Source: JAEZKC01 sp046538945
GTDB lineage: Bacteria; Fibrobacterota; Chitinivibrionia; Chitinivibrionales; Chitinispirillaceae
Length of the DNA: 24,367 nucleotides
Assembly (NCBI GenBank): GCA_046538945.1
Contig: JBKHHW010000033.1
Span: forward strand, 1 to 24,367
Direction: 5' to 3'
Position 1 is the stretch's first letter; every line of letters begins with the position of its first letter. This document shows positions 1 to 7,718 of this stretch, piece after piece. A program made the translations under genes and the position numbers. The notes beneath the pieces were generated by a model that had not been told where the DNA came from, ran no database searches, and was given only the letters and a program-made list of their open reading frames with translations.

Positions 1-1
1 C

Positions 2-55
2 GGCAGGGGTGCAACCGCGGCGACGGTCGACCGCAGGTTCATGATGGTGCCGTAA
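2..55 (+). other. possible 3' end of a plus-strand gene cut by the left edge
   Basis: A plus-strand frame is open from base 2 to a TAA at 53-55, just before a strong bidirectional hairpin, which would fit the end of a convergent gene sharing that terminator. The same bases also read on the minus strand as a start (ATG at 60-58) open to the edge. That reading is less likely, because it would begin only 10 bases after a terminator, leaving no room for a promoter. Too little sequence is present to name a product. Confidence 0.2.
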
Positions 56-70
56 ATCATTCCCGAGACA

Positions 71-111
71 AAAAAGTAAACCCCCGATATGTCATTGGGG
101 CTTTACTTTTT
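71..111. terminator. bidirectional rho-independent terminator
   Basis: Two 15-base arms (71-85 and 97-111) are complementary except at one position, with an 11-base loop. The arms have a C/G-rich core of four pairs flanked by A-runs on one side and T-runs on the other, so each strand reads as a GC stem followed by a U-tract. It lies 20 bases beyond the stop of the minus-strand aminotransferase gene and would also end any plus-strand gene entering from the left. Confidence 0.85.
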
Positions 112-130
112 GTTTAACGACTGATGTCAA

Positions 131-1441
131 TCATTGTGTGGATTCTTTGGCTGCAAGATAGACGTTTTCGAACAGTTTGTCCAGCAGTTCAAGTGGGGCG
201 GATGAAAATGCGATACGCAGGAGGTCACCCTGGGCTATCACTCCTGTGTTGTACTTTTCTAAAAGAATCTGTCGTATCTTCTCCGCATTGCCGTTTTTCA
301 CTCTGACACACATGAAATAGCCGGAGTTGAAAGGTAATGCCTGCAGAAATTCAGAATACTCGGGGTGTTTTCCTAAAATGTCCTTTATTTTTAAATATCG
401 TTTTTGCAGAATGAAGAACTTTCGGTCCTTTTCCTGGTCGTAGGAATCGCTTGCGTATGCTGCAAGCAGAAAAGACTGGCTGAGGTTGGAAGCGCTTGAG
501 ATGTTGCCCCGTATGGCGCCTCCCAGTTTCTTTTCCAGCGCGGAGTAAAGATCGGGGCTGTTGAGAGCTGTGCCGAAGGTTACAAATCCCACCCGGAAAC
601 CCCAGACATAATCCTCTTTGGTGGGACCGTCAAATTTAACGGCTAATATCCTTTCATGTGCATCGGCCAGAAGAGAGAACATGGATTCTTTCATAACCCC
701 TTCTTCAAAAACCAATCCGAAATATGCATCATCAATCAACACCAGAATGGAGTTGCCCTCCTGTGCTGACTGAAGAAGTATGTCTCTGATCTCCCGTGCT
801 TCGTCTTCCGTTACAGTGTAGCCGGTGGGGTTGTTCGGAAAATTCAGAATTACTATCTTCTTTCCTTTAGGACTGTTGAGAAGTCTGTCTTTGAGCCCTC
901 CGGTATTGAAACCGTTTTCACTGTTGAAGGTGGGAAAGGTGGAGAATTCCGCACCATGGGCATTTTTGAATACCAGATTGTAGTTTTCCCAGTAAAGATC
1001 GGGTGTGATGACTGTGTCGCCTGGGTTTACAAACAGGTAGCCGGCCATGGAAAGACCATGCGTCATTGCATTGGTAACGACCGGGGTACTGATTGCTTTG
1101 CCTGAAAGGGTAGGATTCTTCCTGAAGATCATTTCCTTCCACACTTTCCGGATTTCCGGTCTTCCGGAACTGGGAGCATAGGAAAATCCTTTCGAACCCT
1201 CCAGACATACGTGTTTGCCAATAGAATTCAAGACCATCGGTGATCCGGTATCCTCAAGGGCCGTTCCAATGGTGGCGTTGATTTGTTTTCCCCGGGCTTC
1301 GGCTGTCTGAGCCAGAATTCCTTTGACTGGATAATAAATGGCTTTGCCTTTTTCTGAAAGCAGATTCAGAACGTGAGGGTTGGTTTTGCCAATTTTTTCA
1401 TTGAGTTCTACGGCTTGTGGGTTAAGCATAACTCTACTCAT
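131..1441 (-). CDS. PLP-dependent class I/II (fold type I) aminotransferase
   Basis: A predicted cytosolic aminotransferase of 436 aa. It shows the fold-type I landmarks: NNPTG near residues 203-207 (the Asn contacts PLP O3'), an aspartate and tyrosine in DDAY near 237-240, the probable Schiff-base lysine K275 in GPTKEDY, R283 in GFRVGF (phosphate contact), and a C-terminal LRIAFSS arginine that would bind the substrate carboxylate. The frame is open back to a TTG at 1522, but that start has no Shine-Dalgarno sequence. The ATG at 1441 has GGAAG four bases upstream, and its product begins with the NPQAxELN segment I recall from relatives, so it is preferred. Substrate is not determinable; aspartate, aromatic or branched amino acids are all possible. 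It is a single-gene unit: a promoter lies at about 1575-1603 and a terminator follows at 71-111. The family call is firm; substrate and exact start are less so. Confidence 0.85.
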   Translation of the reverse strand: MSRVMLNPQAVELNEKIGKTNPHVLNLLSEKGKAIYYPVKGILAQTAEARGKQINATIGTALEDTGSPMVLNSIGKHVCLEGSKGFSYAPSSGRPEIRKVWKEMIFRKNPTLSGKAISTPVVTNAMTHGLSMAGYLFVNPGDTVITPDLYWENYNLVFKNAHGAEFSTFPTFNSENGFNTGGLKDRLLNSPKGKKIVILNFPNNPTGYTVTEDEAREIRDILLQSAQEGNSILVLIDDAYFGLVFEEGVMKESMFSLLADAHERILAVKFDGPTKEDYVWGFRVGFVTFGTALNSPDLYSALEKKLGGAIRGNISSASNLSQSFLLAAYASDSYDQEKDRKFFILQKRYLKIKDILGKHPEYSEFLQALPFNSGYFMCVRVKNGNAEKIRQILLEKYNTGVIAQGDLLRIAFSSAPLELLDKLFENVYLAAKESTQ

Positions 1442-1445
1442 TTCG

Positions 1446-1450
1446 CTTCC
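1446..1450 (-). promoter_or_regulatory. ribosome binding site selecting ATG 1441
   Basis: GGAAG on the minus strand lies four bases before the ATG at 1441. The in-frame TTG 81 bases upstream has no comparable purine-rich site, so this site decides the start of the aminotransferase. The spacing is slightly short. Confidence 0.45.
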
Positions 1451-1570
1451 GAAAGCATCATAAAAACAGCCGACAAGTTCATGTTCAAGCACAGGAACTT
1501 TCGGCTGAAGATTCAAAACCAAAAGTGAGAATGGAAAATAACGTGTGCGCCATAGCTAGTCAATTCAGAT

Positions 1571-1603
1571 CGTGGTTATACCACGTATGTGGCACGAAAA
1601 ATC
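1571..1603 (-). promoter_or_regulatory. extended -10 promoter inside a palindrome (probable operator)
   Basis: On the minus strand TGGTATAAC forms an extended -10 (hexamer at 1575-1580). It lies inside a perfect 15-base palindrome at 1571-1585 with six-base arms CGTGGT/ACCACG. A second small inverted repeat, CCAC/GTGG at 1581-1592, abuts it. The -35 region is only T-rich (about 1598-1603), as is usual for extended -10 promoters. The predicted start near 1568 gives a leader of about 125 bases for the aminotransferase gene. A dimeric repressor binding here would occlude polymerase; that role is inferred. Confidence 0.45.
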
Positions 1604-1708
1604 TTATCTGTTCCCATCTCCCCTGATATTTGTGCCGGTATCGTGATTATTTTAGCCTGCTTCAGATTCTTGAGATCGAGGCGCTATTGCTTCCGCGTTT
1701 TCTGTGGT

Positions 1709-1736
1709 TCTTAACCGGTTTCGAGACCGGTTAAGA
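1709..1736 (-). terminator. hairpin after thyX, no U-tract
   Basis: A perfect 11-bp stem (1709-1719 with 1726-1736) with a six-base loop begins about eight bases after the thyX stop on the minus strand. It is strong enough to pause or protect an mRNA end, but neither strand has a T-run after it. It may be a 3'-processing or stability hairpin, or a non-canonical terminator of the ahcY-thyX unit. Confidence 0.45.
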
Positions 1737-1743
1737 GCTGTCT

Positions 1744-3102
1744 TCAGAACTCCGGTTCAGCATTTCCTGTCTGGATGAACGGCCTAAGCTCAGGCATCTT
1801 TTCAATTAAGGCTCTGGATACTTCGGCCAGATGTTCCGCGTATCGGAAATGCGCACCCAAACCAGTCCGGAGTTCTATTTCGTAAATGAGTTTATCGAGA
1901 TGGGTGGAATGTTCGAAAGGAGTTTGAGTCCCTAGCAGTAGAGCGTATACATAGCTGTGTGCCCCTTGTGACTGAGCGGCAATTTTCTGCACCAGACTGC
2001 TCTGTTTCCTGAGAAGAGGAGCAACGGAGGGGTGCTTCACCTCTGAAGGCAGATAGAATCCGCAGGGGAAAAGCGGAGAGAAGCGAAAACCGCTTCTGTG
2101 TCTGTTGAGATCCCGGAGTTCGGCAATGGCCATGTTGTTCCAGGCCGCTCTTACCATGATCCTGCGTATGGTCGTGCCGGTCAAACTGTACCGGTTGGCT
2201 TTACCCTGAAAGGCATCTTCGATTTGCTCCATTGGGGGGAGAAATGACGGAGTCTCATTCATGATGCTGAGATGGATCTCGTCGGGAACATTGGAGGTGT
2301 TGACGCCTTCCTGTCTGATTCTGTTGACGCTGTAGTTGAAAACCTGGCGAGTGTGAGCCGTACTTGATTTGTTTGGAAAGCTGTGACGGATCATCCGGGG
2401 GACAAATTTCCTGATTTCCTCTCTGATCAGTTCCGCGCAATGCTTTGCTTCCACCAGAGGCATGGAGTCAAGCTGGCGCAAAACATCGGCCCAGACCCTT
2501 GCGGTCATCACAAAAGCTGCATTGGTCCTGGTGGCAAACGGAATGAGATAGCGCGCTCTGTCCAGAGCATAGTTCTTTCTCAATCTGTCGGCCACCCTGG
2601 GACTCAGATCCTCAGGAAGCTTGAGCAGATCGGGATTGCCCCGAACCCTGCTGTCCAGATCATTGTAAACCTCATGGTAGGCGTCAAAGCATTGCTCCAT
2701 AAGACTCTGCCATTCCCGTGCACATGCCTCGGGAATGCCCACCTCTTGGAAGGGAGGCAAACTGGATTTGTCGAGCCTGATATACCGGGTGCTTGACTCC
2801 TGCCCATCGGAGAGCTGTGCGAATTCGAAGAGCTTATAGGCCAGAAACATGGAAAGTCCGTCTATGGCCACGGCTATGCCTCCGGTCATCCCGGTGATAC
2901 TGGCATGACCGTAATCCACAAAACGGAAAATGGAATCCACCGACCTGTCCGGGTCGGACCAGTCGATGGAGCCCAGTATGGTATCCAGGCCTTTGTTGGA
3001 ACGGGAATACTTCGCCAGACTGCTGGCCAGAAGTTCCGGCGTAACCTGCGGGTTGTCCTTGGCATCCGGAGGGGGACAGATCCCGATACCGGTAACTTTC
3101 AT
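1744..3102 (-). CDS. thyX: long, internally duplicated ThyX-like FAD-dependent thymidylate synthase
   Basis: A 452-aa protein related to flavin-dependent thymidylate synthase, which makes dTMP from dUMP with methylene-THF and reduced flavin. It is about twice the usual 220-250 aa. Residues ~55-235 form one ThyX-like unit with YGHASITG (64-71), DGQESSTRYIRL (99-110, matching the NExSxRY half of the RHRxxSxNExSxRY signature) and ARYLIPFATRT (183-192). Residues ~310-435 form a second unit with RDLNRHRSGFR (330-340, which keeps RHR but lacks NExSxRY). The signature is thus split between the halves. The frame extends to a TTG at 3123 inside ahcY, but the ATG at 3102 has AAAGGA six bases upstream and is chosen. 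It lies 17 bases after the ahcY stop, so the two are co-transcribed. No classical thyA is visible. Activity of this form is inferred from the motifs. Confidence 0.8.
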   Translation of the reverse strand: MKVTGIGICPPPDAKDNPQVTPELLASSLAKYSRSNKGLDTILGSIDWSDPDRSVDSIFRFVDYGHASITGMTGGIAVAIDGLSMFLAYKLFEFAQLSDGQESSTRYIRLDKSSLPPFQEVGIPEACAREWQSLMEQCFDAYHEVYNDLDSRVRGNPDLLKLPEDLSPRVADRLRKNYALDRARYLIPFATRTNAAFVMTARVWADVLRQLDSMPLVEAKHCAELIREEIRKFVPRMIRHSFPNKSSTAHTRQVFNYSVNRIRQEGVNTSNVPDEIHLSIMNETPSFLPPMEQIEDAFQGKANRYSLTGTTIRRIMVRAAWNNMAIAELRDLNRHRSGFRFSPLFPCGFYLPSEVKHPSVAPLLRKQSSLVQKIAAQSQGAHSYVYALLLGTQTPFEHSTHLDKLIYEIELRTGLGAHFRYAEHLAEVSRALIEKMPELRPFIQTGNAEPEF

Positions 3103-3108
3103 GACAGT

Positions 3109-3114
3109 TCCTTT
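3109..3114 (-). promoter_or_regulatory. ribosome binding site selecting ATG 3102 of thyX
   Basis: AAAGGA on the minus strand lies six bases before the ATG at 3102, within the 17-base gap after the ahcY stop. It rules against the in-frame TTG at 3123, which overlaps the end of ahcY and has no such site. Confidence 0.6.
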
Positions 3115-3119
3115 CCGGA

Positions 3120-4550
3120 TCAATACCTGTAGTGATCGGGTTTGTAGGGCCCTTCGACCGGTACGCCGATGTAGTCGGCCTGCTTCTGTGACATCCTGGT
3201 AAGCTTCGCGCCTATTTTTTCCAGATGAAGCCTTGCTACTTCTTCATCAAGCTTTTTGGGAAGAATGTAAACCGCCGGCTTGTAGACATCCCTGTTTTTC
3301 CAGAGATCCATCTGGGCAAGAGTCTGGTTGGAAAATGAATTCGACATTACAAATGAAGGGTGTCCTGTCGCGCAGCCGAGGTTCACCAGCCTGCCTTCCG
3401 CGAGCATGAAAATGCTGTGCCCGTCCGGGTAAACGTATTTGTCAACCTGAGGTTTGATGGTGATCTTCTCGATACCGGGCCAGTTCTCAAGTTTTGCCAC
3501 CTGTATCTCGTTGTCGAAGTGACCGATATTGCAGACAATCGCCTGATCTTTCATCGCGGCCATGTGTTCGGCGGTGATTATGTCCACATTGCCGGTGGTG
3601 GTGACATAGATATCACCTATGCCCAGCGTATCTTCAATTGTAGTCACCTGGTAGCCGGCCATGGCCGCCTGAAGTGCACAGATAGGATCCACCTCCGTGA
3701 CTATCACCCGCGCCCCGAACCCGCTCATCGACTGGGCACAGCCCTTTCCCACATCTCCGTACCCGCAGACCACCACTACCTTGCCCGCAATCATCACATC
3801 GGTGGCGCGCTTGATCCCGTCAGCAAGGCTTTCCCTGCATCCGTAAAGATTGTCGAACTTCGACTTGGTTACAGAATCATTGACGTTTATGGCGGGAACC
3901 AGAAGCTTGTTTTCGCTGAGCATCTGATAGAGGCGGTGAACTCCCGTTGTGGTCTCCTCCGAGACACCTTTCCACTCACTGACTGCTTTATGCCAGTGCT
4001 GGGAATCCTTTTCATATACTTTTTTGAGAAGTCCCTTGACAACCGATTCTTCATGATTGTCCGTGGGTTCATCAACCCACCTGTCACCATCCTCGAGCTG
4101 GTAGCCTTTGTGAATGAGGAGTGTTGCATCACCACCGTCATCCACGATCAGATTGGGTCCCTTGCCTCCGGGGAAACTGAGCGCCTGGAACGTACATGCC
4201 CAGTATTCTTCCAGACTCTCGCCTTTCCAGGCGAACACGGGGACGCCTGTTTTGGCAATGGCGGCGGCGGCATGGTCCTGGGTGGAAAAGATGTTGCAGG
4301 AAGCCCAGCGCACCTCCGCTCCCAGTTCCACAAGAGTTTCGATGAGAACGGCGGTCTGGATGGTCATGTGAAGAGAACCGGAAATCCGTGCTCCGGCAAG
4401 AGGCTTGTCCCCGGCATATTTCTCCCGGATAGCCATAAGTCCCGGCATCTCTTTCTGTGCAACCTCTATTTCCTTGCGGCCCCATTCGGCCAGATCCATA
4501 TCTTTCACCATATAAGGCAGATTCGCCCAGATATCTACGTGTGGTGCCAT
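3120..4550 (-). CDS. ahcY: S-adenosylhomocysteine hydrolase
   Basis: A cytosolic NAD-dependent enzyme splitting S-adenosylhomocysteine into adenosine and homocysteine, which clears the by-product of SAM-dependent methylation. At 476 aa it is the long bacterial form, with the typical insertion of about 40 residues (~145-190). Visible landmarks are SGSLHMTIQTA (57-67), NIFSTQDHAAAA (86-97), VDDGGD (136-141), EETTTGVHRL (198-207), K230 with NLYGCRES (234-241), the NAD-binding GYGDVGKG (263-270) and the conserved C-terminal KPDHYRY. The ATG at 4550 has AAGGAG 11 bases upstream (4562-4567). It heads an operon with thyX. The leader (4551 to about 4660) has an AT-rich palindrome but no SAH or SAM riboswitch that I recognise. 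Confidence 0.97.
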   Translation of the reverse strand: MAPHVDIWANLPYMVKDMDLAEWGRKEIEVAQKEMPGLMAIREKYAGDKPLAGARISGSLHMTIQTAVLIETLVELGAEVRWASCNIFSTQDHAAAAIAKTGVPVFAWKGESLEEYWACTFQALSFPGGKGPNLIVDDGGDATLLIHKGYQLEDGDRWVDEPTDNHEESVVKGLLKKVYEKDSQHWHKAVSEWKGVSEETTTGVHRLYQMLSENKLLVPAINVNDSVTKSKFDNLYGCRESLADGIKRATDVMIAGKVVVVCGYGDVGKGCAQSMSGFGARVIVTEVDPICALQAAMAGYQVTTIEDTLGIGDIYVTTTGNVDIITAEHMAAMKDQAIVCNIGHFDNEIQVAKLENWPGIEKITIKPQVDKYVYPDGHSIFMLAEGRLVNLGCATGHPSFVMSNSFSNQTLAQMDLWKNRDVYKPAVYILPKKLDEEVARLHLEKIGAKLTRMSQKQADYIGVPVEGPYKPDHYRY

Positions 4551-4636
4551 TGTGTCAGATGCTCCTTGTTCATGAATTGAAACAGATTACGTCCGTATTA
4601 GATGGAGGTTTTCGGTTAAAAAGCGGACATTTTCAT

Positions 4637-4655
4637 CGTTATAATATATATAACG
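4637..4655. promoter_or_regulatory. AT-rich palindrome upstream of ahcY
   Basis: CGTTATA and TATAACG form perfect seven-base arms around a five-base centre, about 85 bases upstream of the ahcY start. The site contains -10-like hexamers on both strands (TATAAT on plus, TATTAT on minus). Because ahcY is the only adjacent gene it could serve, it is a candidate -10/operator for ahcY-thyX. No good -35 was found. Confidence 0.3.
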
Positions 4656-4756
4656 GTCGGCTTTAATGCAGGTATCTCCGGGGCAGGCTGGATATTGATT
4701 CTCCGTGGAATCTACCCTCTCCCGGAGAAGGGACCTGGGAAGGCCCGACGTCTCGT

Positions 4757-5701
4757 TTAAACCCTTTCCATCCAGTAGCGGTACAGATCATCCAGAGTCT
4801 CTTCCATGCTGAATTCCCTCTTCCAGCCGGTATCCTGTACGAGTTTTGAGTTATCTCCCCTCTGAACGGTAGACCTGCCGTTGCCTTGAATCATTTCCGG
4901 ACAGGTTTCAACCCGGATGTGCTGCTTTGTTTTGGATGTGAGATAATTGGCGATAAAAGAGAGCGGAATCGAATCCCCGGAGCAGACATTGTACACTTCA
5001 GAGCTTCTGCCGCGTTCAAGAATCAGAAAATAGGCGTTTGCGACATCCCTCACATCACTGAAATCCAGGGTTGCGTTAAGGTTGCCTACCCTGAGAACCG
5101 GTTCTGATGCGCCTTTTTCAATCATCGCGACCTGGCGTGCCCATTCAGAGCAGACGAAATCTGGCGACTGGCCCGGACCTGTATGATTGAATGAACGGGT
5201 GTAGTATAGGTCAAGTCCCGTCTGAGACTCGTATCTCTTTGCAGACAGTTCGCATGCCAGTTTCGATATGCCGTAGAAACTTTTCGGATACAGTTCCGAT
5301 TGCTCGGTTAATACATTCTCCTGATCACCCGCATACTGTTTGGATGAACCGATCAGAAGTATTTTGGCTTTGGACCCGACCTCGACGGCAGCATCAAGCA
5401 GATCGATCGTGCCAAGCAGGTTGACCTCCATTGTCAGCCGTGGTGAACTGTCGGCCTGTGAAAGATTGGAGATCGCCGCCAGATGAAAAATTCTGGAATA
5501 GTTGAATCTGCTCATCAGATCAGTTACCGCTTGGCTGTTTCTGATGTCGGCAGGGAAGTAGTGTTCAACGTGTTCAGATTTGCACACCTGATCCCTGTCT
5601 GTGCCGCATACAGTGTATCCCAGCTGACTCAGGTGGTGGGAAAGATGGTGTCCCACGAACCCGTTGACGCCGGTTATAAGTGCAGTTTCTTTTGAATGCA
5701 T
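4757..5701 (-). CDS. rmd: GDP-6-deoxy-D-mannose reductase (SDR epimerase/dehydratase family)
   Basis: A 314-aa extended short-chain dehydrogenase. The N-terminal Rossmann motif is TGVNGFVG (10-17). IGSSKQYAG (117-125) supplies the active-site Ser, and YGISK (143-147) the catalytic Tyr143 and Lys147. The segment FNHTGPGQSPDFV (171-183) followed by ARQVA, plus YNVCSGDSIPLS and DTGWKREFSMEETL near the end, match GDP-6-deoxy-D-mannose reductases, which reduce GDP-4-keto-6-deoxymannose to GDP-D-rhamnose. GDP-fucose synthase or dTDP-sugar epimerases are less likely because of the FNHTGPGQ segment. No gmd, the usual partner, is in the window. It is the last gene of the minus-strand glycan cluster, about 80 bases after the GT9 gene; its Shine-Dalgarno is weak. 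Confidence 0.75.
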   Translation of the reverse strand: MHSKETALITGVNGFVGHHLSHHLSQLGYTVCGTDRDQVCKSEHVEHYFPADIRNSQAVTDLMSRFNYSRIFHLAAISNLSQADSSPRLTMEVNLLGTIDLLDAAVEVGSKAKILLIGSSKQYAGDQENVLTEQSELYPKSFYGISKLACELSAKRYESQTGLDLYYTRSFNHTGPGQSPDFVCSEWARQVAMIEKGASEPVLRVGNLNATLDFSDVRDVANAYFLILERGRSSEVYNVCSGDSIPLSFIANYLTSKTKQHIRVETCPEMIQGNGRSTVQRGDNSKLVQDTGWKREFSMEETLDDLYRYWMERV

Positions 5702-5782
5702 GGCAAGAATATAATTGAAGGGAATGGCAGGGTGAAGAAGACTGGGCGTAACGATAAGGACTGCGGATATGCTGCCTGTCAG

Positions 5783-6712
5783 CTACTCGAGGAGGCTACG
5801 AACTTCCCGAAGCACCTCTTTTACATGTATTGATTTGATACATTCGTTTTCGCACCGGGGAGAAGCTGCTCTGCCATGGCATGGGGAGCAGGGCAGGGAT
5901 TTCTGAATGACTCTGACTTTCATACCGGCCGGTTTCCATATACGAGGATCGGAGGGACCGAAAATCACCACTGTGGGAATTCCCAGAGCTGCACTCAGAT
6001 GTGTTGGACCGCTGTCATTCCCAACATAAAGAGAGCTTCGACTCATTATTGCCGCCAGAAGCGGGAGTGGAAGATTTCTGCAGATCCAATCCTGAGGGGG
6101 GAGGTTCTTTACGTTTTCAGCCGGCCCGGTGATCCACACTATGCCCAATCCCTCATCTCTAAGCCTGTCTGCCAAAAGCATGTAGTTTTCCTTCGGCCAG
6201 TTCTTTTTCCTGCTTCCGCTTCCCGTATGGATTACAGCAAATTTGCGTTCGGAAGGGACAATATGAAACGATTTCAGTATAAAGGAGGGGGGGATGGTTA
6301 TACCGAATTCTGTTTCGCAGCTTGTGAACAATGAGGAATGATAGCGGTAAATGGATATGATTTCATCGGGAAAGGGTGGTTGGGCAAGGAGTGGCTTCAG
6401 GCCCGCTTTTTCCGCTGCACTCCTGAGATGGGTATTGTTTGTAAAAAGAAGCGCTGATCTGAACGTGGAAAGAAACTCAGTCAATCTTTCATGGTTGTCA
6501 CCGAAAAGAAAAGCTGAAGACGGGGCTGAGACATCCCTGAATTGCCTAAACCCCGCACACTCGCATGCGAATTGTCCGGTCTGCGGATTGGCTGCAAGGA
6601 TGTATTGCGCGCCGGGAGTGAGTTCCCTCCACCGATTCATTGCCGGAAGGCAGGTGATGAAATCTCCCAGTGCACCTGCATGGAAAACAAAACTGAGGTT
6701 TTCTTTGCTCAT
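5783..6712 (-). CDS. glycosyltransferase family 9 (ADP-heptose:LPS heptosyltransferase-like)
   Basis: A 309-aa GT-B enzyme of the heptosyltransferase family, expected to act on the cytoplasmic face of the inner membrane in LPS core or related glycan assembly. The N-terminal HAGALGDFITCLPAM (11-25) is the acceptor-side glycine motif. HTGSGSRKKNWP (162-173) and GNDSGPTHLSAALGIP (231-246) with FGPSDP are the nucleotide-sugar binding motifs of the family. A C-terminal CSPC...C...C cluster (Cys275, 278, 287, 291) is also common in GT9. Which sugar is transferred cannot be told. Start ATG 6712 has AAGG close upstream; the gene begins 24 bases after the GSCFA stop, in the same transcriptional unit. 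Confidence 0.85.
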   Translation of the reverse strand: MSKENLSFVFHAGALGDFITCLPAMNRWRELTPGAQYILAANPQTGQFACECAGFRQFRDVSAPSSAFLFGDNHERLTEFLSTFRSALLFTNNTHLRSAAEKAGLKPLLAQPPFPDEIISIYRYHSSLFTSCETEFGITIPPSFILKSFHIVPSERKFAVIHTGSGSRKKNWPKENYMLLADRLRDEGLGIVWITGPAENVKNLPPQDWICRNLPLPLLAAIMSRSSLYVGNDSGPTHLSAALGIPTVVIFGPSDPRIWKPAGMKVRVIQKSLPCSPCHGRAASPRCENECIKSIHVKEVLREVRSLLE

Positions 6713-6736
6713 GATCCCTTACCAGAGCCGTTGATC

Positions 6737-7717
6737 TCAGAAATTAATAAGCCGCTGCCGCGCTGTGCTGAGGTCTACTGAGGAGTATTTTTTTTCGATC
6801 TCATCCAGCCGCTTCCCGATGAATTCCTTCAGTTCCCCTCTGTCTTCACCCGTGGTATTTTTTAAAGAATGGCTGAACGACTTCCGGACCGCTTCGTAAT
6901 CTTTAATGAAAAGGGCTGACTCCCTGTTCAGGCATGAGTGGGTGAACCGGTCGCAGATATATTGCACCGCGGTTTCTGAGGGGTGCGCCATGTCAGGTGC
7001 GTAGAAACGGTAATCCCTCAGTTCGTCCAGCAGTATCTCGTAGCTGGGAAAGTAGAATATGGAACCGAAATTACCCTGCAACTCGTCCAGTGCGCAGATG
7101 AGGCGTGATTTACTTACGCTGTTTTCGTGAGGGTTGTCCCTCAGGTGGCGTATCGGGCTTACGGTGGCGATTATCCTGAGTGATGGTCGTATCTGCAGAA
7201 ACTTGTCGATTGCACTGCTCAGTGCATGCTTTATATCTGGTACTGAAGCCGGTTCCCGCTTGAAGTTGCTGCCGGGCAGTTTGTGGCAGTTGGAGACTGT
7301 TCTTCCCGTGTCTCTTTTTCTGTAGACGTATGCTGTTCCCAGGGTGATGACCAGGACATCACAAGCTTTTGATTGTTCATGGGCTGAAGAAAGATGCCTG
7401 TTGATGTTGCTTAGGGTGGAGTATTTATCAGGCATGCTGAATCGGGAATGGTGATCGAAGCTTCTCCACAATCCGTTATGGAAAAAAAGATCTTCTTCTT
7501 TGTACTCTTCACCCTCAATAATCCTTTGGACGGCACTGGAAAGTGAGAGGGGATTGTAGAGTGTTCCGGTAGGGTTGATGTTGACATTGAAAAGATTGTC
7601 TTTTAAGAATGATCCGATGTTTTCGGCAAAACATGAGCCGAGCATGAGAATGGAGTCGGAGTGGGAAAGAGGCCGGGGCATTTCGGGACAGGGGACCACT
7701 GTTCTGAAAACTTCCAT
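6737..7717 (-). CDS. GSCFA domain protein, SGNH-hydrolase-like
   Basis: A 326-aa protein with the family-defining GSCFAENIG near the N-terminus (27-35), TLGTAYVYR (125-133), VSNCHKLP (141-148), TVSPIRHLRD (185-194) and RFYAPDMAHPS (237-247). The Ser in GSCF and the Asp242-x-x-His245 pair resemble block I and block V of SGNH hydrolases, so an esterase or acyltransferase role on a sugar is plausible, but the family's reaction is not established as far as I know. No signal peptide or membrane segment is seen, so it is probably cytosolic. It starts one base after the stop of the Cys-cluster gene, with GAGG nine bases upstream, which implies translational coupling. Its place between that gene and a GT9 glycosyltransferase points to glycan modification. 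Confidence 0.85.
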   Translation of the reverse strand: MEVFRTVVPCPEMPRPLSHSDSILMLGSCFAENIGSFLKDNLFNVNINPTGTLYNPLSLSSAVQRIIEGEEYKEEDLFFHNGLWRSFDHHSRFSMPDKYSTLSNINRHLSSAHEQSKACDVLVITLGTAYVYRKRDTGRTVSNCHKLPGSNFKREPASVPDIKHALSSAIDKFLQIRPSLRIIATVSPIRHLRDNPHENSVSKSRLICALDELQGNFGSIFYFPSYEILLDELRDYRFYAPDMAHPSETAVQYICDRFTHSCLNRESALFIKDYEAVRKSFSHSLKNTTGEDRGELKEFIGKRLDEIEKKYSSVDLSTARQRLINF

Positions 7718-7718
7718 T

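Noticed and set aside
3360..4580. A 406-codon open frame on the plus strand opposite ahcY
   Set aside because: ahcY on the other strand is unmistakable, with all family motifs. The antisense translation shows no family features.
4551..4660. SAH or SAM riboswitch in the ahcY leader
   Set aside because: The leader is AT-rich and I see no conserved GC-rich riboswitch core or paired helices of those classes, only the palindrome and a weak 5-bp GTCCG/CGGAC pairing.
4699..4729. TTCTCCG/CGGAGAA inverted repeat (seven bp, 17-base loop) after rmd
   Set aside because: Large loop and no T-run on either strand, so not called as a terminator.
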